From: an uncultured Solobacterium sp.
GTDB taxonomy: Bacteria; Bacillota_I; Bacilli_A; Erysipelotrichales; Erysipelotrichaceae
Direction of reading: 5' to 3'
Length of the DNA stretch: 6,855 nt
NCBI GenBank assembly: GCA_905194705.1
Contig: CAJJTI010000102.1
Location: 1-6,855, forward strand
The notes under the pieces are model-generated. The model was not told the origin of the DNA and ran no database searches. It saw only the letters and a program-made list of their open reading frames with translations. The position numbers and the translations under genes were made by a program. This document shows positions 1 to 5,628 of this stretch, piece by piece (positions within the stretch are counted from its first letter, which is position 1; each line of letters starts with the position of its first letter).

Positions 1-1
1 C

Positions 2-826
2 GTTGCTAGTTCTAATGCGATTCGTGTAGATCAAGGAAAGCTAGAAACAAAGCTAGAAACAAATCTTCAACGATTAGCCAGTGAATATCAACTGACTTAT
101 GAATTTGCTAAGACAAAAGTTTCTGAACTTGATGTAGAAAACGCAAAAGAAGAAGTATTACAGCTACGTGCGGATATTGAAAGACTTGGTAATATCAACA
201 TGAACGCTCCAGAAGAATACAGTGAAGTGAATGATCGTTATGAATTCTTGAAGAAACAGATAGAAGAATTAACAAACAGTCGTGAAAAAATATTAAATGC
301 CATTGATGAAATGGATCATGTTATGGTTAAACAATTCAAGGAAATGTTTGACAAGATCAATCATGAATTTAATGATATTTTCTGTTCACTATATGGTGGT
401 GGCAAGGCTAGACTAATACTTGAAGATCCTAGTGATATTTTGAATACTGGTATTGATATTGATGCTCAACCTCCAGGAAAAGCTGTTCAAAACAATATGC
501 TATTTTCGGGGGGTGAAAAGAGTTTAATTGCTTTATGTGTTCTATTTGCAATTTTAAAGGTAAAACCAGTACCACTAGTTATTCTTGATGAAGTTGAAGC
601 TGCCTTAGATCCAGGTAACGTTGAAAGATTTGCGAAATATTTGCATCATTATGTGGACCAGACACAGTTTATTGTGGTTACACATAGACAAGGAACAATG
701 GAAAATGTCAATGTTCTATATGGTGTAACAATGCAGAAGCAAGGTGTAAGCCAGATGCTTAAAGTAGAATTGAGCGATGCTTTAAAAATAGTAGATGACA
801 CAAGTAAAAATGGAGGAAATGCATGA
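2..826 (+). CDS. smc: Chromosome partition protein SMC, C-terminal part (5' end outside window)
   Basis: C-terminal 274 residues of the SMC ATPase, which with ScpA/ScpB forms the bacterial condensin that organises and separates chromosomes. The frame is open from base 2, so the gene begins upstream; the ATG at 200 is internal (it lies in the conserved stretch GNINMNAPEEY) and is not a start. Residues 1 to about 115 are charged coiled coil returning to the head. The C-terminal ATPase half-head follows: ABC signature LFSGGEK at about residues 167-173, Walker B VILDEVEAALD at about 193-203, and the H-loop THRQGTME at about 227-234, followed by the family-typical VLYGVTMQ. The Walker A half is outside the window. 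The TGA stop overlaps the ftsY start in an ATGA, which suggests translational coupling. Smc next to ftsY is the standard Firmicutes order. Identification is very secure. Confidence 0.97.
   Translation, partial: VASSNAIRVDQGKLETKLETNLQRLASEYQLTYEFAKTKVSELDVENAKEEVLQLRADIERLGNINMNAPEEYSEVNDRYEFLKKQIEELTNSREKILNAIDEMDHVMVKQFKEMFDKINHEFNDIFCSLYGGGKARLILEDPSDILNTGIDIDAQPPGKAVQNNMLFSGGEKSLIALCVLFAILKVKPVPLVILDEVEAALDPGNVERFAKYLHHYVDQTQFIVVTHRQGTMENVNVLYGVTMQKQGVSQMLKVELSDALKIVDDTSKNGGNA
37..60 (+). repeat. Perfect 12-bp tandem duplication within smc
   Basis: The unit AAAGCTAGAAAC occurs twice in direct succession (37-48 and 49-60) and is followed by another AAA. In the smc frame it duplicates the four residues KLET, giving KLETKLET in the coiled coil. 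Twelve bases keep the frame, so the protein is not broken. It looks like a small slippage duplication. Confidence 0.8.
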
Positions 827-1794
827 GTTTCTTTGATAAATTAAAAAGTGCCTTTGGACATAAGGAAGATAAAGCAATTTATTTATCAGGCTTTAAGAAA
901 TCTAATGATTCTTTTGGTAATCAACTAAAAGAAATGAAGCATGAATTTACAGGAATTAATGATTCATTTTTAGAAGATTTAACAGTTGTATTATTAGAAA
1001 GTGATGTAGGAATTGAAACTGCGGACTTAATTTGTGAAAAATTAAAAGAAAAAGCAGAAGAGTATCCTTCATTATCTTTTGACTGGGCTATGAGCTTTTT
1101 ATTAGAAATTATGAAAGAAATCTATGAAGAAGTAGATGACAAGCCTATTGTTTATAATGAAACAGGTACAACAGTAATTCTTTTAGAAGGTGTTAATGGA
1201 AGTGGTAAAACAACAACAGCTGCAAAACTAGCGTCAATGTATTTGAAACAAGGTAAAAGTGTTGCCTTTGTGGCTGCTGATACATTTAGAGCAGGTGCAA
1301 TTGAACAACTTGCTAAATGGAGTGAAAAGCTTGGTATTACATGTATTAAAGGTAGAGAAAATGGTGATCCAAGTGCGGCTATCGTTGATGGATGTCGTTA
1401 TGCAAAAGAAAACAATATTGATATTTTAATTTGTGATACAGCTGGTAGACTTCAAAACAAGCAGGGTTTAATGGCAGAACTTGAAAAAATGAATCGTGTT
1501 TCTGCAAAAGAAATTCCGGGAGCACCACATAATACGTGGTTAGTATTAGACGCTACTACAGGACAAAATGGTTTATCACAAGCAAAAATCTTTAACGAAG
1601 CGACCAATCTTTCAGGTATTATTTTAACAAAAATGGATGGCACAGCTAAAGGTGGTATTGTATTACCAATTAAGCATGTATTACAGTTACCAGTATTATT
1701 TGTTGGCTTAGGAGAACATCCTGAAGATTTAAGACCATTTGATTTAGATTCTTATTTATATAGTATTTCAGAAGGCTTGGGCGATGCAGGATAA
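823..1794 (+). CDS. ftsY: Signal recognition particle receptor FtsY
   Basis: FtsY is the SRP-family GTPase that docks ribosome-nascent chain-Ffh complexes at the membrane and hands them to the Sec translocon. The 323 residues are close to the short Gram-positive form. The N-terminus (MSFFDKLKSAFG) is an amphipathic, membrane-binding type of helix, and there is no long acidic A domain. A helical N domain covers about 15-105 and the G domain about 115-315. Visible GTPase motifs are G1 GVNGSGKTT (123-131), the SRP-family insertion segment DTFRAGA (153-159), G3 DTAGR (205-209), LDATTGQNGL (242-251), G4 TKMD (269-272) followed by GTAKGG, and the closing GLGEHPEDLRPF (295-306). GEHPEDLRPF is typical of FtsY; Ffh would also carry a C-terminal M domain, which is absent. 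The ATG at 823 has GGAGG at 812-816 with a 6-nt spacer and overlaps the smc stop by 4 bp. Confidence 0.97.
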   Translation: MSFFDKLKSAFGHKEDKAIYLSGFKKSNDSFGNQLKEMKHEFTGINDSFLEDLTVVLLESDVGIETADLICEKLKEKAEEYPSLSFDWAMSFLLEIMKEIYEEVDDKPIVYNETGTTVILLEGVNGSGKTTTAAKLASMYLKQGKSVAFVAADTFRAGAIEQLAKWSEKLGITCIKGRENGDPSAAIVDGCRYAKENNIDILICDTAGRLQNKQGLMAELEKMNRVSAKEIPGAPHNTWLVLDATTGQNGLSQAKIFNEATNLSGIILTKMDGTAKGGIVLPIKHVLQLPVLFVGLGEHPEDLRPFDLDSYLYSISEGLGDAG

Positions 1795-2110
1795 GATCAA
1801 GTTAAATACATTACTTGATTATTATGGAAATTTATTAACAGATAAACAGAAAGAAATCTGTGAATATTATTTTCGTGAAGATTTATCCCTTCAAGAAATA
1901 GCCGAAATATTGAATATTTCAAGAAGTGGAGTACATGATCAAGTGAAAAGAAGCGAAAATGAGTTAATTCGCTATGAAGATTTGTTGCAATTTGTTAAAA
2001 ATTCACAAAAAAGAATTAAAATATATGAGGAGATTAAATCTTTAGGTAATACTAAAGTTAATCAATATATAGATATATGCTTAGACACAGAAGGAGGAAA
2101 TTATGAGTAA
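1784..2110 (+). CDS. ylxM: YlxM/p13-family (UPF0122) helix-turn-helix protein
   Basis: A 108-residue protein of the YlxM (UPF0122) family, small cytosolic proteins encoded beside SRP genes in Firmicutes and reported to interact with the SRP system. The diagnostic N-terminus is present (YYGNLLTDKQKEICEYYF, residues 13-30). It is followed by a sigma-70 region 4-like helix-turn-helix at about 34-57 (LSLQEIAEILNISRSGVHDQ) and a C-terminal helical tail. The start lies inside ftsY, overlapping it by 11 bp in another frame, with GAAGG at 1771-1775 eight bases upstream. The end overlaps ackA by 8 bp. In many Firmicutes ylxM is followed at once by ffh; here it is followed by ackA. The family call is secure. 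Its exact role, SRP modulator or DNA-binding regulator, cannot be decided from sequence. Confidence 0.93.
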   Translation: MQDKIKLNTLLDYYGNLLTDKQKEICEYYFREDLSLQEIAEILNISRSGVHDQVKRSENELIRYEDLLQFVKNSQKRIKIYEEIKSLGNTKVNQYIDICLDTEGGNYE

Positions 2111-3299
2111 AGTTATATCCGTAAATTCAGGTTCATCTTCTTTAAAATTCCAATTATTTGACATGCCTAGTGAAACAGTACTTACTAGCGGTCAAGCTGA
2201 AAGAATTGGACAAAAAATGGGAGTATTTACAATTAAAGTAAATGGTAAAAAGAAAGTTCAAGAAGTACCTATTCCAGATCACGCTAAAGCAGTTAAGTTA
2301 TTACTAGATGCTTTATTAGACAATCATATCGTTGAAAGTCTAGATGAAATTGAAGGTGCAGGACATAGAATTGTGCAAGGTGGTTCTTACTTTGATTCTT
2401 CAGTAGTAGTTAATGATGATGTTGTTAACAAGGTTGAAGAATTATCAGAACTAGCTCCATTACATAACCCAGCACACTTAGTATGCTACAAAGCATTCAA
2501 GACAGCTTTACCTAAAATTGGACATGTATTTGTATTTGATACAGCATTCCACCAAACAATGACACCAGAATCTTACTTATTCCCAGTACCATATGACTGG
2601 TATACACAATACAAGATTCGTCGTTATGGTGCTCATGGTACAAGCCATATGTATGTAAATAGACGGACTGCTGAATTAATGGGACAAGATGTTAATACAT
2701 TAAATATGATTACTTGTCACTTAGGTAATGGTGCTTCTATTACAGCTATTAAAAATGGTAAATGTGTAAATACATCTATGGGTTTAACACCACTTGGTGG
2801 TATTATGATGGGTACTCGTTCAGGCGATATTGACCCAACTGTTGTTTTCTATATGATGAAAAAATTAGAATGTACACCAGATGAAATGGACACATTCTTA
2901 AATAAAAGATCAGGTATGTTAGGTGTATCTGGTATCAGTTCTGATGCTCGTGATATTCAACAAGCTGTTGATGCAGGTAATGAAAGAGCTAAGTTAACAG
3001 TAGATTTATATACAAATAGAGTAATTAACGTTGTTGGTGGCTACTATATGCAATTAGGTCACGTAGATGCAATTGCATTTACTGCAGGTCTAGGTGAAAA
3101 TGACGCTCAAATGAGAGAAAGAATCTTAAAAGACCTTGAAGAAGGTATGGGCTTAAGTATTGATTATGAATTGAACAAAACAATTCATGGTAAAGAATGC
3201 TTAATTTCTAAACCAGATTCAAAGATTAAAGTATATGTTGTTCCAACAAACGAAGAATTGGTTATCGCTAGAGATACTTGTCGTTTACTAGGTCTTTAA
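2103..3299 (+). CDS. ackA: Acetate kinase
   Basis: Catalyses reversible phosphoryl transfer between acetyl phosphate and ADP, giving acetate and ATP; it is the last step of the Pta-AckA fermentation pathway in the cytosol. At 398 residues it is normal length. ASKHA-fold motifs are complete: VNSGSSSLK near the N-terminus (Asn8), GHRIVQGG with Arg89, LAPLHNPAHL with His121, FDTAFHQTM with catalytic Asp146, RRYGAHGTSH with His178, CHLGNG with His206, TRSGDIDP with Arg239, and TNEELVIARDT with Glu384. These match the residues known from the Methanosarcina enzyme. The His usual after HRVV is Gln92 here, a tolerated position. The ATG at 2103 has a strong AAGGAGG at 2091-2097, 5 nt away, and lies within the end of ylxM. 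The strong site suggests efficient expression. No pta gene is in the window. Confidence 0.98.
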   Translation: MSKVISVNSGSSSLKFQLFDMPSETVLTSGQAERIGQKMGVFTIKVNGKKKVQEVPIPDHAKAVKLLLDALLDNHIVESLDEIEGAGHRIVQGGSYFDSSVVVNDDVVNKVEELSELAPLHNPAHLVCYKAFKTALPKIGHVFVFDTAFHQTMTPESYLFPVPYDWYTQYKIRRYGAHGTSHMYVNRRTAELMGQDVNTLNMITCHLGNGASITAIKNGKCVNTSMGLTPLGGIMMGTRSGDIDPTVVFYMMKKLECTPDEMDTFLNKRSGMLGVSGISSDARDIQQAVDAGNERAKLTVDLYTNRVINVVGGYYMQLGHVDAIAFTAGLGENDAQMRERILKDLEEGMGLSIDYELNKTIHGKECLISKPDSKIKVYVVPTNEELVIARDTCRLLGL

Positions 3300-3300
3300 T

Positions 3301-4239
3301 ATGGATTGGTCTTTGTTGCTTCAAGAAATTGAAAAATACGATTCTATTGCAATCTATCGTCATGAAAATCCTGATGTGGATGCCTGTGGTTCACAGTTTG
3401 GTTTAAAGACCTGGCTAAATAACAACTACCCTGAAAAACATGTTTATGCTTTTGGTGAAGAAGTTTGTACTCAACGATACTTTCCAGAAAATGACATTGA
3501 AGAAGAGGATATTGTAAAAAACTGTTTAGCTATTTCTTTAGATACAGCAAATGAACCAAGAATGGATGGTAAATATTTTAATGTCGCCAAGAAAAAGATT
3601 AAAATTGATCATCATCCTAATAGAGAACCTTATGGTGATTTAGAATTTGTAGATCCAAAATATGCAGCAACTTGTGAGATACTTACTGAATTCTTCAGCA
3701 GTTGTAAAAATCAAATTATCAGTAAAGAAACAGCTGAATATTTATATTCAGGTTTATTAACAGATACATTATGTTTTAGAACAACAAATACAACTTCAAA
3801 TTCACTAAAAATGGCATCTATTCTTACTTCTTATGACTTAAATATCGCAGAATTAAATCGCACTTTATTTGATCAGTCTTTAGAAGATTTTGCTTTTGGA
3901 ACATATATCAGAAAGAATGTTGATTTAATCAATGATAAATTAGCTTATGCTATTCTTTCTAGAGATGTATTAGAAGATTACCATATAGATGCAAGTCGAG
4001 CTAGATCAATGATTGACGAATTAGGTCATGTTAAAGAATTTGAAATTTGGATTATTTTTACAGAAGAAATGATAGGTGATGAAGTAAAATACAGCGCTTC
4101 ATTAAGATCGAAAACCATTCCTGTAAACGATGTTGCTCAAATGTTTGGCGGGGGCGGTCATATAAACGCTTCTGGTATTAAAAACTTAAACTACAGTCAA
4201 GTTATTGAAATTCTAGAAATATTTAAACAACGTATTTAA
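3301..4239 (+). CDS. nrnA: DHH/DHHA1 phosphoesterase, NrnA-like (nanoRNase / pAp phosphatase)
   Basis: A 312-residue DHH-DHHA1 phosphoesterase. NrnA-type members degrade 2-5 nt RNAs from the end and dephosphorylate 3'-phosphoadenosine 5'-phosphate, using manganese in the cytosol. The DHH domain shows motif I HENPDVDACGS (21-31), motif II LDTA with Asp81, motif III KIDHHP (101-106) and motif IV GLLTDT (151-156). The DHHA1 substrate-binding domain ends in GGGGHINASG (283-292). Size and spacing fit NrnA; there are no CBS, DRTGG or transmembrane segments, which rules out GdpP and the DHH pyrophosphatases. The ATG is one base after the ackA stop (TAATATG) with only a weak AGG at 3290-3292, so translation probably depends on ribosomes ending ackA. 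Substrate preference within the family (nanoRNA, pAp or cyclic-dinucleotide products such as pApA) is inferred. Confidence 0.88.
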   Translation: MDWSLLLQEIEKYDSIAIYRHENPDVDACGSQFGLKTWLNNNYPEKHVYAFGEEVCTQRYFPENDIEEEDIVKNCLAISLDTANEPRMDGKYFNVAKKKIKIDHHPNREPYGDLEFVDPKYAATCEILTEFFSSCKNQIISKETAEYLYSGLLTDTLCFRTTNTTSNSLKMASILTSYDLNIAELNRTLFDQSLEDFAFGTYIRKNVDLINDKLAYAILSRDVLEDYHIDASRARSMIDELGHVKEFEIWIIFTEEMIGDEVKYSASLRSKTIPVNDVAQMFGGGGHINASGIKNLNYSQVIEILEIFKQRI

Positions 4240-4263
4240 AATAGCTTGTAAATGTTTATAAAT

Positions 4264-4268
4264 GGAGG
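4264..4268 (+). promoter_or_regulatory. Ribosome binding site of hup
   Basis: GGAGG ten bases upstream of the ATG at 4279. It decides the start: an in-frame ATG at 4252 would place this site inside the coding region and add nine residues not seen in HU proteins. Confidence 0.85.
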
Positions 4269-4278
4269 AATCTGTAAT

Positions 4279-4551
4279 ATGAATAAAAAAGTGTTGGCAG
4301 AGGTAATTGCTGAAAAATTTGATTTAACTAAAGTAAAGTCAAATGAAATCGTTGATACTGTTTTTGAATCAATGGTTGATGCATTAGCTGATGGACAAAA
4401 AGTTGAAATTAGTGGTTTTGGCAAGTTTGAAGTGAAAACTCGTGCTGCCCGTACTGGTATTAACCCACAGACTAAAGAAACTATCGAAATTCCTGCAAGC
4501 AATACACCAGGTTTCAAAGCTTCAAAGAACTTAAAAGATAGAGTAAAATAA
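4279..4551 (+). CDS. hup: HU-family DNA-binding protein
   Basis: A small basic nucleoid protein that binds DNA as a dimer, bends it and helps compact the chromosome. From the ATG at 4279 it has 90 residues, exactly the usual HU length, beginning MNKKVLAEVIAEKF. Two N-terminal helices (about 3-38) form the dimer core. The HU signature GFGKFEVKTRAARTG spans 46-60, and the DNA-contacting arm carries INPQTKETIEIP with the intercalating Pro63. The C-terminus FKASKNLKDRVK matches the family closing helix. The gene lies 39 bp after nrnA and 63 bp before the deaminase start, and is followed by a hairpin terminator, so it may be its own transcription unit. I could not identify a convincing promoter in the short upstream gap. 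IHF subunits are unlikely in this type of genome. Confidence 0.95.
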   Translation: MNKKVLAEVIAEKFDLTKVKSNEIVDTVFESMVDALADGQKVEISGFGKFEVKTRAARTGINPQTKETIEIPASNTPGFKASKNLKDRVK

Positions 4552-4558
4552 ATATAAA

Positions 4559-4591
4559 TGAGGAGATATCTTTTTGGTATCTTCTTATTTT
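4559..4591 (+). terminator. Probable Rho-independent terminator of hup, directly before the deaminase gene
   Basis: The left arm 4559-4570 pairs with 4576-4587 over 12 positions with no mismatch (three G-U pairs), around a five-T loop at 4571-4575. Three further A-T pairs at the base extend it to 15. The 3' side runs into ATTTTAT. It begins 8 bases after the hup stop. The stem is rather AU-rich, so termination may be partial, which would let transcription enter the deaminase gene. Confidence 0.65.
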
Positions 4592-4600
4592 ATACAAAGA

Positions 4601-4605
4601 AAGGA
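4601..4605 (+). promoter_or_regulatory. Ribosome binding site of the adenosine deaminase gene
   Basis: AAGGA (within AAAGAAAGGAAA) lies nine bases upstream of the ATG at 4615. It supports 4615 over an in-frame ATG at 4558, which would start inside the terminator hairpin and has no matching site at a proper distance. Confidence 0.8.
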
Positions 4606-4614
4606 AATATTTTA

Positions 4615-5628
4615 ATGAAAAATTATGCTTTAGTAGAATTACATTGTCATTTAGATGGTTCATTATACTTACCATGGGCTTATGAAACAGCAAAAAAAGA
4701 GAAACTAATTGACTCAAACTGGACATTTGAAGATTATTATAATGAATTTTATAAAATCGATTATGTTAAAACAAGTGAAGAAGCAATCAAATGCTTTGAC
4801 TTTCCTCTACTTGTTTTACAAAATGAAGAAAATATTACATATGCTGTATATAACCATGCTAAAAGACTTGCTGAACAAGGCTTATTGTATGCTGAAATTC
4901 GCTTTGCTACACAACTTCATACTCGTCGTGGACTAACTCAAGATCAAGTTCTTTCTGCTGCTTGTAAGGGCGTAGAAATGGCTAATAGAGACTTTCCTAC
5001 ACTTACTGTTCAACTGATTAACTGTTTGATGCATGCAGGAACAAGTGCAAAAGATAATGAATCTGAAAATATGGAAGCAGTTGAAGTAACGAAAAAATAT
5101 CTTGGTAAAGGTGTAGCTGCTTTAGATTTAGCAGGATACGAAAATACAGGTGATTTTCTGCTTTATAAACCATTATTTGATTTAGCAAATAAATATGGTA
5201 TTCCTTATACAATTCATGCTGGTGAAATGGGTGAAGGCAAACATATACTTGATGCGATTGAAATGGGTGCATATCGTATAGGACATGGTATTAATGCTAT
5301 TCAAGATGAATCTTATATGAAAGCTATAGTAGATAAGCAAATACCATTAGAAGTTTGTGTTTCTTCTAACTGTGGTAAAGAAAGAAACTATGCAGCTCAT
5401 CCAATAAGAACATTAATTAAAGCAGGTGCTAAAGTCACAATCAATACTGATAATATGTCTTATTCAAGAACTACATTATTAAATGAACATAGACAACTTC
5501 AAGCTATCGGTTTAACTGAAGAAGACTTATACAAATGCACATTAAATGCTATTGATGGTGCATTCTGTTCCAAAGAATTAAAAGAAAAGCTAAAAGAAAA
5601 AGTTAATGCAATTCATTCTGAAGCATAG
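4615..5628 (+). CDS. add: Adenosine deaminase (Zn-dependent amidohydrolase)
   Basis: Hydrolyses adenosine (and probably deoxyadenosine) to inosine and ammonia in purine salvage, in the cytosol. From ATG 4615 it has 337 residues, the usual bacterial length. All metal and catalytic motifs of the amidohydrolase fold are visible: ELHCHLDGS with zinc ligands His10 and His12, YAEIRFATQLH (92-102), DLAG (171-174), HAGE (201-204) with ligand His201 and catalytic Glu204, RIGHG with His224, VSSN (249-252), and INTDN with ligand Asp279. The residue after that Asp is Asn280, where mouse ADA has a second Asp; Asn is common in bacterial members. The second strand motif reads CVSSN, not the frequent CPTSN or CPSSN. 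The related adenine deaminases cannot be fully excluded, but the HLDGS start and overall length favour adenosine deaminase. It converges on the MocR-type gene and overlaps its end by 16 bp. Confidence 0.9.
   Translation: MKNYALVELHCHLDGSLYLPWAYETAKKEKLIDSNWTFEDYYNEFYKIDYVKTSEEAIKCFDFPLLVLQNEENITYAVYNHAKRLAEQGLLYAEIRFATQLHTRRGLTQDQVLSAACKGVEMANRDFPTLTVQLINCLMHAGTSAKDNESENMEAVEVTKKYLGKGVAALDLAGYENTGDFLLYKPLFDLANKYGIPYTIHAGEMGEGKHILDAIEMGAYRIGHGINAIQDESYMKAIVDKQIPLEVCVSSNCGKERNYAAHPIRTLIKAGAKVTINTDNMSYSRTTLLNEHRQLQAIGLTEEDLYKCTLNAIDGAFCSKELKEKLKEKVNAIHSEA

Noticed and set aside
506..515. Run of six G in smc as a possible programmed frameshift or sequencing error
   Set aside because: It encodes the Ser-Gly-Gly of the ABC signature and the frame is intact on both sides, so the run is simply the codons of a conserved motif.
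1452..1643. Minus-strand open frame of 63 codons inside ftsY
   Set aside because: Antisense to the conserved GTPase region of ftsY, with no recognisable protein features; a shadow frame.
4205..4263. Possible promoter for hup (TTGAAA at 4205, TATAAA at 4257)
   Set aside because: Spacings are wrong for a sigma-70 pair, and the second box abuts the ribosome binding site; AT-rich sequence gives such hits by chance.
4252..4278. Upstream in-frame ATG for hup adding nine residues
   Set aside because: Would contain the GGAGG site of the ATG at 4279; HU proteins begin with MNKK-like sequences and are 90 residues long.
4236..4517. Minus-strand open frame of 93 codons opposite hup
   Set aside because: Antisense to a clear HU gene, with no ribosome site or family features.
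4558..4614. Upstream in-frame ATG for the deaminase adding 19 residues
   Set aside because: The added codons are the terminator hairpin and ribosome site; the AAGGA at 4601-4605 fits the ATG at 4615, and the family starts shortly before the HCHLDGS motif.
4514..4726. Minus-strand open frame of 70 codons across the hup-deaminase junction
   Set aside because: Covers the terminator hairpin and the start of the deaminase gene; low-complexity Leu-rich translation typical of AT-rich antisense.
4709..4936. Plus-strand 75-codon frame inside the deaminase gene
   Set aside because: Out of frame with a well-supported gene, with no ribosome site.
5018..5272. Minus-strand 84-codon frame inside the deaminase gene
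   Set aside because: His/Leu-rich antisense shadow of conserved ADA motifs.
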